Shown here: positions 14,901-25,492 of the stretch, piece after piece | Numbering within the stretch: the first letter of the stretch is position 1 | Layout of the letters: each line of letters begins with the position of its first letter | From: Schaalia sp. 19OD2882 | Lineage (GTDB): Bacteria; Actinomycetota; Actinomycetes; Actinomycetales; Actinomycetaceae | NCBI RefSeq assembly: GCF_018986735.1 | Contig: NZ_CP065521.1 | Span: 2,356,001 to 2,420,000, forward strand | Direction: 5' to 3' | DNA: 64,000 nt | Translations under genes and position numbers: made by a program | Notes under the pieces: generated by a model | Seen by the model: the letters and a program-made list of their open reading frames with translations, nothing else | Told to the model about the DNA's origin: nothing | Database searches by the model: none

Positions 14901-16857
14901 ACCGCGTGCGGGCTGTCGATGTCGGCCGCGCGGCAGGAACACCTTCATGACCCGCAGGTGCTGGATACGACACGACCACTTCGGTGAGTCGATCCAACTC
15001 ATCCCAGGACATTGTCGTGCGCACGCCCGCCGGGTCCAGCGAGGCGACCATGCGCCCACGTGAGTCGTATTCGCTGACCGTCACGGACCCTGACCTGTCT
15101 TGGGACATGACACGACGCCCCCATCGGTCGTACGCCAGACGCTGGGAGCCACCGTCGGCGTCCACAACTCCGATGAGACGACCGAAGTCGTCGTTGATCC
15201 ACGTGTTCGCGCGCGACCCGTCCGAATCCGACACCTCCGTCACACCACCTGGAATGTACGTGTAGCGCGACAGACGCCCAGCGGGAGAACGCTGGGTACA
15301 CACGCGACCGGCCTCGTCATAGGTGTTCTCCACCTCGACGACACCATCGGCGTCCACGATCCGCCAGATGACGCTGCCGGCGTCATCCCAGTCGTACCGC
15401 CTGGCGCCACCATCGCCACCACGGACCTCGACCAGGCGCCCGCCCTCGTCGTAGGAGTACACCACGCGACGACCGCACCCTGACACCTCCACGATCCGTG
15501 ACGCCTCGTCATCCCACGTGATGTCGAGGTGGCGACCACGTTCATGTACGAGGCTCGACGCAACGTCACCGTCCCACTCGCAAAACACCGTGGTCCCAGG
15601 GCCTCGGCTCAAAGAGCGCAAACGCCCCGAATCGTCATAGGTCCACCGTCCGCCCTCAGCGTCGCAGACAACGAAATCCCCGGCATTGGGTGACGTGCGA
15701 GAAATCCAGAACGAGTCGCCCAGCGAACGCCCCCACCCCTGGCCCTCGCGAGGAAAGCGCACGAGCCGACCATCCGGCATCCACCACCGAGCCTCACCGA
15801 CTTCACCGCCAGCATCGGTTTCGCCGGCCTGCTCGATCTCGATGCGCGAATCCACAACACTGCACCAGCCCGGACCGAATGCGCCGATCGCAGTCGACAT
15901 CGAGTTGTACATCCTGCGCCACGCCAGCCCGACACCACCGCCCTGGAGCTCCAGGTCGGTTTCCGGCTCGATGAAGTTGCCGGTGGCCGCATTGACCGGA
16001 TCATCAACGAAACCCGACGAGGGCGCAACGCCCTGCATCTGAGCGGGAACCATGTTGACTCCCAGGCGAGACAGGGAAACCCCCGCAGCCGCCAACGCCG
16101 CCATCAACGTCGCATCCGACAGAGTCGACACGACGCCGGAACCACCAGCGGCCTCGAAGGCCGAAGCGATCACATTGGCCCACTGAGCATCGGCACGGTT
16201 CGCCGCAATGTACGAGTCGAAACCGGTCCACACCGACCCTGCCGACAGGCTCCCCCATTCACACCCCGCGACGAACGCCGCCTCGGCAGCCCGCAGGCCC
16301 GCGATGACCGAACCCAGTTCATCGTCTGCGCCACCGTAGTTGGTCGCGAGTCTGCGCAAGTTCTCCGGGCGCGCCGACGACGTCCCGCTTTCCGAGTTCG
16401 TACCCGACGACGGCGTCTGGCGCGCCAGCATCGCCGGGGCGCTCACCTCCAACGAGGGCGCCTGGCCGTTCGTTCCCACAGGTCGTTGATCGATGTCCCA
16501 AAAGTCGTTCCAGCCTCGTTGGATCTCCCACATCTGATCCCGGCGAGCCTGCCACTCCCGTGCCCGCTGACGCGCCGCATTCTCCGCACGCGCGAGTTCG
16601 ACGAGTCGGTCCACCTTCGCGGCCACATCCTCCAGACACGCGCACAGATTCGTCGCATCGACACCTTCGGACGCCGAGTTGTCTGCGAAGAGGCGAGAGA
16701 AATAGCCCGAGAAATCCTGCGAAGCCTCGAACACCCACCCCACGCGAGCTCCGTGCAGCTCGTCAACACGCGACCGCGCCGCCCGACACTTCGCCGCCAA
16801 ATCCGAGGCCGCCAAGAAGTCGAAGCGAACATCGGCAGTGGTCATCGGATCAATCAT
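11523..16857 (-). pseudogene. Rhs/YD-repeat polymorphic toxin, broken by amber codon and frameshift
   Basis: Would encode a ~1780-aa exported contact toxin. Start ATG 16857 follows AAGAGG (6 nt); the frame is open to 17010 but lacks a ribosome site there. Order: helical N-terminal domain of WXG100/LXG-like look (~1-120), linker, DUF6531-type DPVNAATGNF motif, many YD repeats (YDxxGR), Rhs-core junction (GRRVYDPATCQFLSTDP), alanine/glycine-rich hydrophobic stretch, toxin tip. Two lesions: an in-frame TAG at 14401-14403 within DGRT*AFSHDPLSRL, where Tyr would be expected (one base from TAC), and a frameshift at roughly 12240-12270, after which the tip continues in another frame (open from 12290). 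Repeats on both sides of the TAG read on in frame. Either the gene is decaying or the assembly has errors. Confidence 0.85.
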
Positions 16858-17363
16858 CAGAACCTCTTGTGCCAATGCCATCCCCATGACATGCACACGC
16901 ATGAGCGGCATGGCAGGGACAACGAGACGATGTGACGCGAACTGCAACCGCAGTAAACCATCCGCAGACCCCATGAGGGAAGTACTTGGCGGACATTCGA
17001 AGACCTTCACGATGACTCACTGGGCCCGCATGTGCCCGCCTGCAGGGGACACCAGCGCATCCAACGGGCGAATATGCCTCTCCAACTGTCCCAACCCCGT
17101 CCGCTGCTCCGAGGCCGGTCCGACCGAGCGCGAGCGTCTCAACGAAGCGGCCTCGACCTCGCGCGTGATCCACCAGAGACTGCCCGCCCTCGTGCCAGCC
17201 ATTCCGGCAGGCGGCCCCGCCCTCGTCGATGACGGACGAATCCCGCGGAACGACGGACGATGCTCACGGGAGGGGTCGAGAGGCCACGACAAAATCAACC
17301 GAAAGGCAGACAATTGATGCAGCCGCACCGACGCGGCCACACCCCAGACCAACGGAGGCCACC
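16858..17363. other. intergenic region, rhs to adh
   Basis: No convincing gene. It contains the dispersed motif GCCCCGCCCTCGTC at 17214-17227, followed by two copies of a GACGGACGA-type repeat (17231-17242 and about 17251-17260). These belong to two short repeat families seen elsewhere in the window. The promoters of the divergent rhs and adh genes must lie here, but no clear -35/-10 pair stands out. Confidence 0.5.
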
Positions 17364-18422
17364 ATGCCCGAGGTTCTTGCCTACGCCTGCGACGACACCC
17401 GCACCACCTTCCACAGGACGCGCATCTCGCTGCGCGAACCCGGCCCCGGCGAGATCCACTTCGAGGTCAAGTACGCCGGGATCTGCCACTCCGACATCCA
17501 TACGGCCCGCGGCGAATGGGGGCCGGCGAAGTACCCCCTGATCCCCGGCCACGAGATCGCCGGCATCGTCGCGAAGGTCGGCCAGGGCGTGACGAAGTAC
17601 GAGGTCGGCGACAAGGTCGGCGTGGGCTGCATGGTGAACTCGTGCGGCACATGCCAGATGTGCCGGGCCGACCTCGAACAGTTCTGCGAGGGCGACCCCG
17701 CGGGCCTGTCCGGAACCCTGTGGACCTACGGCGACGACGCCGACGGCAACCCGACCGCCGGCGGCTATGCGCAGGGCTTCACCGTGTCGGAGGACTTCGC
17801 GTGCCGCATCCCCGACGAGATCCCCTTCGAGGCCGCCGCGCCGCTGCTGTGCGCGGGCATCACGACGTACTCGCCGCTCAAGCGCTGGGGCGCGGGTCCG
17901 GGCAAGCGCGTGGCCGTGGTGGGCATGGGGGGCCTGGGGCACATGGGTGTGCAGATCGCCGCCGCATTGGGCGCCGAGGTCGCGGTCATCAGCCACGGGA
18001 GGTCGAAGGAGGAGGACGCGAAGCGCTTCGGAGCCACCGAGTTCTACGCGACCAGTGAGGCGGAGCCCTACGCCGACCTGCCCGCCGGCTTCGACATCAT
18101 CTTGTGCACGGTGGGCGCGGACAACCTGGACTACGGCTCGCTCATCGACCTGTTGCGCCCCATGGGCGCCTTCGTCGACGTCGGCCTGCCGGAGAAGCAG
18201 CCGCTGATCCCCCTGATGCCCCTGCTGCGCGGCAATCGCGCCGCCGCGGGCTCGATGATCGGCGGCATCGCCGAGACCCAGGAGATGCTGGACTTCTGCG
18301 CGGCGCACGGCATCGCCCCGCAGGTCGAGGTGATCAGCGGCGAGGAGATCACAGAGGCATACAACCGGGTGGTCGATTCGAAGGTTCGCTACCGCTACGT
18401 CATCGACACCTCGACCTTCTGA
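17364..18422 (+). CDS. zinc-dependent alcohol dehydrogenase (YahK/CAD-like)
   Basis: 352-aa medium-chain dehydrogenase/reductase that interconverts alcohols and aldehydes or ketones with NAD(P)H in the cytoplasm. Catalytic zinc: C of GICHSD, the GHE motif and the later Cys. Structural zinc: CGTCQMC...C. Rossmann nucleotide motif VGMGGLGHMG. The sequence is of the cinnamyl-alcohol-dehydrogenase/YahK type with broad aldehyde preference; the actual substrate is unknown. ATG at 17364 is preceded by GGAGG at the right distance, whereas the frame upstream (to 17229) reads non-native sequence. It stands alone. Confidence 0.9.
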   Translation: MPEVLAYACDDTRTTFHRTRISLREPGPGEIHFEVKYAGICHSDIHTARGEWGPAKYPLIPGHEIAGIVAKVGQGVTKYEVGDKVGVGCMVNSCGTCQMCRADLEQFCEGDPAGLSGTLWTYGDDADGNPTAGGYAQGFTVSEDFACRIPDEIPFEAAAPLLCAGITTYSPLKRWGAGPGKRVAVVGMGGLGHMGVQIAAALGAEVAVISHGRSKEEDAKRFGATEFYATSEAEPYADLPAGFDIILCTVGADNLDYGSLIDLLRPMGAFVDVGLPEKQPLIPLMPLLRGNRAAAGSMIGGIAETQEMLDFCAAHGIAPQVEVISGEEITEAYNRVVDSKVRYRYVIDTSTF

Positions 18423-18490
18423 GCTTTGGCCCGACTCTTCGGGGACGAGGGCGGGGCGGGCTCGGGGGTTCGCCGGGTCATTCAGCCGCT

Positions 18491-18556
18491 GCCCTCGTCC
18501 GACGAGGGCGCGGCCGCGGACACGTCTCCACCCTGTTCTGCCCTCGTTTCGAGGGC
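18491..18556. repeat. two GCCCTCG-type palindromic hairpins after adh
   Basis: Perfect hairpins GCCCTCGT/ACGAGGGC (18491-18509) and GCCCTCG/CGAGGGC (18540-18556), with an exact GACGAGGGCGGGGC motif at 18444-18457. They may end adh transcription, but they are also members of the dispersed motif family. Confidence 0.6.
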
Positions 18557-18628
18557 GAGGCGGGGCACACCCGGGCACCTGCTTGCCCTGCGCCTGCCAC
18601 TCACGGGCCGATGCCGGTGAACGCCGAA

Positions 18629-18661
18629 GTCCCAGGACATCTTCGAGGGATGTCCTGGGAC
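18629..18661 (-). terminator. hairpin downstream of tRNA-Ser(GCT)
   Basis: Perfect 12-bp stem GTCCCAGGACAT / ATGTCCTGGGAC with a 9-nt loop, 10 bp past the tRNA 3' end on the minus strand. Confidence 0.65.
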
Positions 18662-18671
18662 AACTCAGCGC

Positions 18672-18760
18672 GGAGACGGCGGGATTTGAACCCGCGAGGG
18701 GCTTGGCACCCCTACCTCCTTAGCAGGGAGGCGCACTCGACCGGACTATGCGACGTCTCC
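18672..18760 (-). tRNA. tRNA-Ser(GCT)
   Basis: 89-nt class II tRNA. Acceptor GGAGACG pairs with CGTCTCC; the anticodon loop CTGCTAA gives GCT; a long variable arm precedes the GGTTCAAATCC T-loop. CCA is not encoded. Reads AGC/AGU serine codons. Confidence 0.95.
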
Positions 18761-18861
18761 AGTACCGGACCAGAGTAACCGAGGCAGGCCCTGTCGGGAA
18801 ATCCGAGCCGAAGAAGTCGCCCCTGCGGCCAGCTCCGCTGGCCGCCTCGCGGGGAAGTCGG

Positions 18862-19065
18862 TCACTTGCCGAGTCGCTCCATCAGTTCGGCGTAACGCGA
18901 CTTGGCTCTCCCGGATGACGCGGAGACCGCCTGGGCGTGTCCGTGCAGTCGGACGACCTCGTGGATCGCGCGAATGGTCGCTTCCTGTTGGCTGACGCCC
19001 TCAGATGCAACCAGAGCGGCCAGCAACTGCTCGCCGTCCTCGGAAAACCGCAATGTCATCACCAT
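18862..19065 (-). CDS. small ribbon-helix-helix/antitoxin-like protein
   Basis: 67-aa protein. It begins MTLRFSEDGEQLLAALVASE, then EGVSQQEATIRAIHE, and ends in a basic tail. This strand-helix-helix look is typical of small CopG/VapB-like DNA-binding antitoxins of actinobacteria. No partner toxin is adjacent, as a tRNA lies on each side. Start uncertain: ATG 19065, or an ATG two codons downstream; the frame is also open to 19092. Confidence 0.6.
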   Translation of the reverse strand: MVMTLRFSEDGEQLLAALVASEGVSQQEATIRAIHEVVRLHGHAQAVSASSGRAKSRYAELMERLGK

Positions 19066-19209
19066 CCCCGGATGATACAGGTGTGGCACCAAGCGGTCTC
19101 ACGCACACGATGATCCACCCGGCCGAGGGCTGAGAAGCGAAGGGGCATGGCGAGAGAAGTGAGGCGCAGGTTGACCCCGGACAAGCCCACCGCCCCTCCC
19201 CCTCCCTGC

Positions 19210-19324
19210 GAGATTCGTCCATCAGGTCGACTCTCGACACGAGAGAGGTCGATTCTCGCGAGATTCGTCGGACGCCCCGAACCCTCGACGAGTCCCGGGG
19301 CGCCACGGCGCACTCCCCGGGACT
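19210..19324. repeat. GAGATTCGTC repeats and perfect hairpin near tRNA-Ser(TGA)
   Basis: GAGATTCGTCC at 19210-19220 and GAGATTCGTCG around 19260-19270 flank a CTCTCG/CGAGAG hairpin. A perfect 10-bp stem, AGTCCCGGGG/CCCCGGGACT (19291-19324), follows and abuts the 3' end of the tRNA gene, where it may terminate it. GAGATTCGTCC belongs to a repeat family found at several other gene ends here. Confidence 0.55.
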
Positions 19325-19330
19325 TCGCTG

Positions 19331-19420
19331 TGGCGGAGGGCGAGGGATTCGAACCCCCGGTGCCATTGCTGACACAGCGGTTTTCAAGACCGCCACCTTC
19401 GGCCGCTCGGTCAGCCCTCC
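19331..19420 (-). tRNA. tRNA-Ser(TGA)
   Basis: Class II tRNA with GGAGGGC/GCCCTCC acceptor, anticodon loop TTGAAAA (TGA), long variable arm, GGTTCGAATCC T-loop and encoded CCA. Reads UCA-type serine codons. Confidence 0.95.
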
Positions 19421-19494
19421 AGACCAGCCGATGGTACCCGAAAGCGCACGATCAGAGCCACCACACGCACGGCCGCCCCTCGATCGCGCAGACG

Positions 19495-20832
19495 TCAGCC
19501 GATGTGAAGGCCGAAGAAGTTCCACGACTTCTTGTCGGAGGGAGCCTCCTGCGGCTTGTCCAACAGTTCACGCGAGATCGCCGAGGGCAACGGCGGCCAC
19601 AGGGGCACGCGCGGCATGAGCATGGTTTGAAGTGCGTGGTAGACGTCCCACCGTGACGCGGTCTCCACCGACAGCGGCTCGTTGGTCTCGCTCAGGCTGC
19701 GCCGCCACCTGCCCGGCATGGTGATCAGGTAGTCGTTGGCGTAGTCCAGCCACGAGCGATAGCAGTGGTCGAAGTGCTCGACCTCGTCCTCACGGGCCCC
19801 GTTGTCCAGCATCGCCCGGCGGATCGCCACGGTGGCGCAGATGCCTTCACAGGTCACCCACTGCATGTGCTCGGTCATGCGCGGCGCCCCGTCCTCGTCA
19901 AGGGTCGTGACGAAACCCGGGTGGCCGTTCTTGCGCCACGCGTCCACACGGGCTCTTTCGAAGAGCTCGTTGGCCATCTCGAAGAGGTGGTCGGGGGCAG
20001 TGCGTCCCATCGAGCGCAGGCCCGCCCGCAGGTGCAGGGCCAGTCGCGCCCACTGCATGGACCGGCCCGGCACCGAGCCTTCGTACAGGCGCCTGCCGTC
20101 CCACACCTCGGCGCGCGTCGGAGTGGCGATGGCGTGCCCCTGCTCGTCGAAGAACTCGGGCACACGCCACCGGTTGGCCTGGGCCATGTCGCGCACGAAA
20201 GCGACAATGGTCTCCACGCGGTCGATCCACACGGGGTCGGTGGTCGCCTCGGCCACCAGCAGGTATGCCTCGGCCGTGTGGAACAGGGTGCCCATCGAGT
20301 GGATCGGGGAAGCGGTGGTGAAGGCCTCGTCCCACTGGTCGACCACCAGCCCGTTGGGCAGCAGCCAGTGCTCCTGCTGGCCGTGCAGGACCTCGCTCAG
20401 CAGTTCGTGCGCGCCGGGGCGGTTCGCCACGGTGGCGGCGGCGACACCGGTGACCAGGAAGGCGTTGTGCATCTGCGACTTGCCGCGCCCGACCTGGTCC
20501 CATGGGACTCCATTGCCCTCCGCGTCGGGCTCGGCCTTGATGGAGGTCCACATCCCACCGTGGACAGGGTCACGGAAGCAGGTGCGCAGGCACTTCATCG
20601 CATGGTCGGCGTAGCGACGCGAGCCCGGCAGTCCCATGAGGGTGCCGAGCGAGAACACGTAGAGCATGCGCGAGGTGACCGCCAAGTCGATCGGGCGGGT
20701 CGGGTCGGCCTCGCCGGTCTTGGTCAGGTGGGCGAATCCCGTGGGCGCGATCGCCCCTTCGGCCTCGCGGACCAGGGCCTGCATCTGGGTCGAGAGCCAC
20801 CTGTTGTGCTCGACGGAGTCAAACCAACTCAC
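19495..20832 (-). CDS. AGE-family sugar epimerase/isomerase
   Basis: 445-aa cytoplasmic (alpha/alpha)6-barrel protein of the N-acylglucosamine 2-epimerase / YihS-like family, which interconverts aldoses and ketoses or epimers at C2. Family signatures: HGGMW (~90), the HNAFLVTG helix with its histidine, LYEGSVPGRSMQWARL, and HPGF..TLD...GAP....QW toward the C-terminus. Slightly longer than typical members (~400 aa). GTG at 20832 is preferred because GGAGG sits 5 nt upstream; ATG at 20844 is the alternative. Substrate cannot be told from sequence: mannose, cellobiose-type and sulfoquinovose-type enzymes share the fold. Divergent from the nuclease gene. Confidence 0.8.
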   Translation of the reverse strand: MSWFDSVEHNRWLSTQMQALVREAEGAIAPTGFAHLTKTGEADPTRPIDLAVTSRMLYVFSLGTLMGLPGSRRYADHAMKCLRTCFRDPVHGGMWTSIKAEPDAEGNGVPWDQVGRGKSQMHNAFLVTGVAAATVANRPGAHELLSEVLHGQQEHWLLPNGLVVDQWDEAFTTASPIHSMGTLFHTAEAYLLVAEATTDPVWIDRVETIVAFVRDMAQANRWRVPEFFDEQGHAIATPTRAEVWDGRRLYEGSVPGRSMQWARLALHLRAGLRSMGRTAPDHLFEMANELFERARVDAWRKNGHPGFVTTLDEDGAPRMTEHMQWVTCEGICATVAIRRAMLDNGAREDEVEHFDHCYRSWLDYANDYLITMPGRWRRSLSETNEPLSVETASRWDVYHALQTMLMPRVPLWPPLPSAISRELLDKPQEAPSDKKSWNFFGLHIG

Positions 20833-21081
20833 TTCGTCCTCCATCAGACGTCGCTGTCGTCCTGCGCGCAGCAGGGCGCGAGGGCGTGCCCGGACGGTCG
20901 AGCCACGCGAGATCAAGCGTAGTTGGAGGCCCGCACTGTCGTCCCGGTCACAGGTCCCAGGAATCGCCGCTCCGCCGAGAAGCCCCCAAGCGGCACCCTC
21001 GTGCCCCACAATGTGAACCACGCTTCGACATCCCTCACGCTCGTCCGCCCTCGCGGCGAGCCCAATCCCTGGAGTCCACCA

Positions 21082-23523
21082 ATGCACTCACGATCCGGCG
21101 TCCGCATCGCCGCCGCCGCAGCAGCCGGCCTCGCCCTGGTCCTGACCGGCGGGCCGTCCTTGGCCGCCCCCACCCCCGACCCGCAGCCTGCGCCCGCCGA
21201 CACCTCCCAGTCGGCCGCCCCGCAGTCCGCCGCCTCCTCTGCCGGTGACGGTGCCGCCTCCGCCTCCTTGGGTGAGGAGGGCGGGGCTCCCGCAGCCAGC
21301 GGACCCGCCTCCCCCACCGGACCTTCTTCGGCCACCGGCGGCACCGAAGCTGCCGCGCGTCCCGCCCCGGCCGACGGCGCGCTCTGCCCTGCCGACGCCA
21401 CCACGATCGCGCAGATCCAGGCCACCGACGGCGCGAGCGACGACTCGGCGATGACCGGGACGGCGAATGTGCGCACCTGCGGTGTCGTCACGTCTTCGCA
21501 CCCCAGGAACGAGGGCGGGTTGACGAACACGCTGGACGGATTCACCATCCAGACCCCGGGTTCGGGCGGTTCCTGGGACCCGGCGCGCGCGGCCTCGGAC
21601 GGCATCTTCGTGTGGATGGGCACGTCGAAGGCGGCGATGCCCCCAGTCGGCAAGTGCGTGGTCGTCACCGGCACGATCGCCGAGTACCCGGGAGTCAAGG
21701 ATGCGACTGCCGCGACCCCCAGCCTCACCCAGATCACACGGCCCAAGGTGGAGGTCCTGGACGCGGACTGCTCGGCTACGGTCACTCCCGTGACGCTGCC
21801 TCATGTGCCGACCTCGGCGCAATTGGAGGCGCTGGAATCGATGCTGGTGGCCCCACAGGGCACGTGGACGATCACCGACAACTACCACGCGAATTCCTAC
21901 GGGACCCTGTCCTTGACTCCGGGTACCGAGCCGCTGCGCCAGGCCACGGACGTGGTCTCGCCGGGCGCCGAAGCCATCGCCTACGAGGCGGAGAACACTG
22001 CGAAGGCCATCACCCTTGACGACGGGTCGAGCGCGAACTTCCAGACGAACAAGACCGCTCACAATCACCCCTTCGCCTACCTCACGCCGCAGACGCCTTC
22101 GCGGGTCGGCACGAACGTGACCTTCACCAAACCAGTGCTGGTGGACTCGCGTCACGGGGAGTTCATCTTCCAGCCCACCACGATGGTGGCAGGGTTCCCG
22201 CAGCGTTCACCCCTGTCGCAGACGACGGTGCGCCCCGAGGCGCCCACGGTTGACGGCGACATCCGTGTGGCCACCTTCAACGTGCTCAACTACTTCACGG
22301 ACTTGGGGCAGGACGAGGCCGGGTGCGGGTCCTACAAGGATCGCGACGGCACCCCTGTGACGACCAACAGGTGCAACGGCGTGCGCGGCGCGTACACGCG
22401 GAAGGCTTTCGAGGACCAGCAGGCCAAGATCGTGCGTGCCATCGCGGCCCTGCGCGCCGACGTGGTCGCCCTTGAGGAGATCGAGAACCCGACCTTCCCG
22501 GCGATCGGAGGCACTGACCGCGACGCTTCACTGAAGGCCCTGGTGGCTGCCCTGAACGCCTTCGAAGGCTCCGAGGTGTGGGCGCCGGTCCCCAGCCCCG
22601 CCACGGTGCCGGCCGTGCAGGACGCGATCCGCACGGCTTTCATCCACCGCGTGGCCACGGTGGCGCCCGTGGGCGAGTCGGTGATCCTGGACGACGCGGC
22701 CTTCACGGGTGTGGCGCGCCAGCCTCTTGCCCAGGAGTTCCGTCCGGTGGTCACCGCCAACCAGGAGGGTACGAATGTGGTGGTCATCGCCAACCACTTC
22801 AAGTCCAAGGGGTCGGTGCCCAAGGGCATGGAGGAGGGGAACACGGACTCCGGCGACGGCCAGGGCAATGCGAATGCGATTCGCGTGGCCCAGGCGCAGG
22901 CCTTGGCGACCTTCGCCGGGTCTGCGGCTTTTGCGGGAAAGCCGGTGCTGCTGGTGGGAGACTTCAACTCATACTCGAAGGAGGACCCGGTGAAGGTCCT
23001 GCTGGAGGCCGGTTTCACGCATGAGTCCGCGGGTACGCACACGTCCTACGCCTATTCGGGTCGCGTGGGGTCCTTGGACCACGTGTTCTCCAATGCGGCG
23101 GCCCATCAGCTGGTGCGGGGCACCGCCGTGTGGGCGGTCAACGCCGAGGAGTCCGTGGCCTTCGAGTACTCGCGCGCGAATGCGAATGTCACGCAACTGC
23201 TGGACACGTCGGTGCCGTGGCGGTCCTCGGACCACAACCCGGAGATCATCGGGTTGGACCTGGTGCGTGAGAAGCAGGTGACTCCGCCGCCTGCCAAGCC
23301 CGGCCCGTCCACGCCCCAGACGCCTCAGCCGTCGACGCCGGCTCCCTCCACCCCTGCTCCGGCCAAGCCCTCGGCCCCCGCGAAGTCGGCGCCTGCAGGA
23401 TCCACGGGATCGAGGCTGGCTCGAACTGGTTCGGCCACTGTCGCCTGGGTCGTGACTGCGCTTGCACTCGCGGGCGCGGGCGGCGTGTTCCTCCTCGCGG
23501 GACGAGGGCGACGCAGGTCCTGA
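21082..23523 (+). CDS. cell-wall-anchored extracellular endonuclease (ExeM/NucH-like)
   Basis: 813-aa surface nuclease that should degrade extracellular DNA or RNA for nutrients or biofilm remodelling. Signal peptide (~1-31), Ala/Pro-rich linker, OB-like region (~95-390), then an endonuclease/exonuclease/phosphatase domain (~392-735). That domain has [19 protein letters not shown] (metal Glu), [26 protein letters not shown] and the catalytic SDHNPEI. A Pro/Ala/Thr spacer leads to LARTG (~777), a membrane helix and RGRRRS, a sortase signal variant. ATG 21082 follows GGAG (7 nt). The upstream intergenic 20833-21081 holds the divergent promoters; none is obvious. Confidence 0.9.
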   Translation: MHSRSGVRIAAAAAAGLALVLTGGPSLAAPTPDPQPAPADTSQSAAPQSAASSAGDGAASASLGEEGGAPAASGPASPTGPSSATGGTEAAARPAPADGALCPADATTIAQIQATDGASDDSAMTGTANVRTCGVVTSSHPRNEGGLTNTLDGFTIQTPGSGGSWDPARAASDGIFVWMGTSKAAMPPVGKCVVVTGTIAEYPGVKDATAATPSLTQITRPKVEVLDADCSATVTPVTLPHVPTSAQLEALESMLVAPQGTWTITDNYHANSYGTLSLTPGTEPLRQATDVVSPGAEAIAYEAENTAKAITLDDGSSANFQTNKTAHNHPFAYLTPQTPSRVGTNVTFTKPVLVDSRHGEFIFQPTTMVAGFPQRSPLSQTTVRPEAPTVDGDIRVATFNVLNYFTDLGQDEAGCGSYKDRDGTPVTTNRCNGVRGAYTRKAFEDQQAKIVRAIAALRADVVALEEIENPTFPAIGGTDRDASLKALVAALNAFEGSEVWAPVPSPATVPAVQDAIRTAFIHRVATVAPVGESVILDDAAFTGVARQPLAQEFRPVVTANQEGTNVVVIANHFKSKGSVPKGMEEGNTDSGDGQGNANAIRVAQAQALATFAGSAAFAGKPVLLVGDFNSYSKEDPVKVLLEAGFTHESAGTHTSYAYSGRVGSLDHVFSNAAAHQLVRGTAVWAVNAEESVAFEYSRANANVTQLLDTSVPWRSSDHNPEIIGLDLVREKQVTPPPAKPGPSTPQTPQPSTPAPSTPAPAKPSAPAKSAPAGSTGSRLARTGSATVAWVVTALALAGAGGVFLLAGRGRRRS

Positions 23524-23534
23524 GTCGCTTCGGG

Positions 23535-23594
23535 GACGAGGGCGGGGCGCTCTTGCCGACGCAGGAATGCCGACGGCGCAGCCCCGCCCTCGTC
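23535..23594 (+). repeat. inverted pair of GACGAGGGCGGGGC motifs after the nuclease gene
   Basis: GACGAGGGCGGGGC (23535-23548) and its exact reverse complement (23581-23594) can form a 14-16-bp stem around a 32-nt loop just past the nuclease stop, a plausible terminator built from the dispersed motif. Confidence 0.6.
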
Positions 23595-23681
23595 CCTTGG
23601 CGCCGGTCGGTGCCGAGGCGCACCACAATTGCCTCGCGGACAAGGGGTGTGCACACCGGTGGGCCGTGTCACACTGTGTCC

Positions 23682-25352
23682 ATGCATGAAAGAGCTGGAA
23701 CCCTTGCCCTGCCGGAGGACCTCATCGACGTGGACGAGGTCACGGCGTCCTACTACGACATCGAACCTGATCCGACCAACCCCGACCAGAGGGTCGTCTT
23801 CGGCACCTCCGGACACCGGGGATCCTCACTCGACGGGGCCTTCAACGAGGCCCACATCGTCGCCACCACTGCGGCCATCGTCGAGTACCGTGCTGCCCAA
23901 GGCATCGACGGTCCACTGTTCATCGGCCGCGACACCCATGCCCTGTCCGAACCCGCATGGCGCTCCGCCCTGGAGGTTCTGGCCGCCGCAGGTGTGACCG
24001 TCAAGGTCGACTCGCGCGGCTCGTACACGCCCACACCCGCCGTGTCGGTGGCGATCCTGTGTGCCAATGGCGCACCCGAGGCGCTGCGCACCACCGGTGC
24101 CGGACTGGCCGACGGCATTGTGGTCACCCCCTCGCACAACCCGCCTCGTGACGGCGGCTTCAAGTACAACCCGCCCAATGGCGGCCCTGCCGACAGCGAC
24201 GCGACCGGCTGGATCGCCGCCCGCGCCAATGAGATCCTCGAGTCCGGCTGGCGCAGTGTCCCGCGCGTCATCGGCTCGGACCTTTTCGAGCACCCGTGCA
24301 TCCAGGCCTTCGACTACCTGGACCACTACGTTTCGCAGCTGGACCAGGTCATCGACATCGACGCCATCCGCGACGCGGGGGTGCGTATTGGCGCCGACCC
24401 GCTGGGCGGAGCCTCCGTCGACTACTGGGCGGCCATCAGCGAGCGCTACGGGCTGGACCTGACCGTCGTCAACCCCAATGTCGACCCGGCTTGGCCCTTC
24501 ATGACCCTGGACTGGGACGGCAAGATCCGCATGGACTGCTCCTCGCCCAACGCGATGGCCTCGCTGCGCCACACGATGACTCCCGGGCCTGACGGGTCGA
24601 CCCCGTACGACATCGCCACCGGCAATGACGCCGACTCCGACCGCCACGGCATCGTCACCGCCGATGGCCTCATGAACCCGAACCACTACTTGGCGGTGGC
24701 CATCGAGTATCTCTTCACCCACCGTCCTGGCTGGCCCGCCACTGCGGCGGTCGGCAAGACGCTGGTGTCGTCCTCGCTGATCGACCGTGTGGTCGCGGCG
24801 ATGGGGCGTTCTTTGATCGAGGTCCCGGTGGGCTTCAAGCACTTCGTGCCGGGCCTGCTGGACGGCTCGGTCGGCTTCGGCGGAGAAGAGTCTGCGGGGG
24901 CCTCGTTCCTGCGCAAGGACGGCACCGTGTGGTCCACCGACAAGGACGGGATCATCTTGGCGTTGCTCGCCTCGGAGATCCTGGCAGTGACCGGCAAGAC
25001 CCCCTCGCAGTTGCATGTGGAGCAGGTGGAGCGATTCGGAGCCTCGGTCTACGCGCGCGTGGACGCTCCGGCGAATCGTGAGCAGAAGGCGAAGCTTGCG
25101 GCGCTGGATCCTTCGGATGTGACCGCGACAGAGCTGGCGGGCGATCCGATCACCGCGAAGCTGGTGCGTGCACCCGGCAATGATGCGCCGATCGGCGGCT
25201 TGAAGGTGACCACCGACGCCGCATGGTTCGCTGCGCGCCCGTCGGGCACTGAGGACGTCTACAAGATCTACGCCGAGTCCTTCAAGGGCGCCGAGCACCT
25301 GGCCGAGGTCCAGCAGGCGGCCCGGGAACTGGTGTCGGCAGCTCTGGGCTGA
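23682..25352 (+). CDS. pgm: alpha-D-glucose phosphate-specific phosphoglucomutase
   Basis: 556-aa cytoplasmic enzyme interconverting glucose-1-P and glucose-6-P; it links glycogen/starch breakdown and UDP-glucose synthesis to glycolysis. Motifs: GTSGHRG near the N-terminus, phosphoserine loop TPSHNPP (~148), Mg loop [10 protein letters not shown] (~313), sugar-binding GGEESAGAS (~400) and phosphate-binding [10 protein letters not shown] (~519). It matches mycobacterial-type Pgm over the full length. ATG 23682 (MHERAG) fits the family start although its ribosome site is weak; the frame is open upstream. Confidence 0.95.
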   Translation: MHERAGTLALPEDLIDVDEVTASYYDIEPDPTNPDQRVVFGTSGHRGSSLDGAFNEAHIVATTAAIVEYRAAQGIDGPLFIGRDTHALSEPAWRSALEVLAAAGVTVKVDSRGSYTPTPAVSVAILCANGAPEALRTTGAGLADGIVVTPSHNPPRDGGFKYNPPNGGPADSDATGWIAARANEILESGWRSVPRVIGSDLFEHPCIQAFDYLDHYVSQLDQVIDIDAIRDAGVRIGADPLGGASVDYWAAISERYGLDLTVVNPNVDPAWPFMTLDWDGKIRMDCSSPNAMASLRHTMTPGPDGSTPYDIATGNDADSDRHGIVTADGLMNPNHYLAVAIEYLFTHRPGWPATAAVGKTLVSSSLIDRVVAAMGRSLIEVPVGFKHFVPGLLDGSVGFGGEESAGASFLRKDGTVWSTDKDGIILALLASEILAVTGKTPSQLHVEQVERFGASVYARVDAPANREQKAKLAALDPSDVTATELAGDPITAKLVRAPGNDAPIGGLKVTTDAAWFAARPSGTEDVYKIYAESFKGAEHLAEVQQAARELVSAALG

Positions 25353-25370
25353 GCCGACTCACCGCCACGC

Positions 25371-25402
25371 GGGGTCCCCGGGGCAGATGTCCCGGGGACC
25401 CC
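25371..25402 (+). terminator. terminator of pgm
   Basis: Perfect 12-bp stem GGGGTCCCCGGG / CCCGGGGACCCC with an 8-nt loop, 19 bp past the pgm stop. Confidence 0.75.
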
Positions 25403-25492
25403 GATCCGGGTTCCTGTGATCCATTCCTGGGTGACCAACAACGCCTGATCGGGCCTTTTGCGGCCACCACGGCCTCACTACGATTGAACCTC

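Noticed and set aside
16858..17010. N-terminal extension of the Rhs frame
   Set aside because: Frame is open, but no ribosome site supports a start there, whereas ATG 16857 has AAGAGG at a proper distance.
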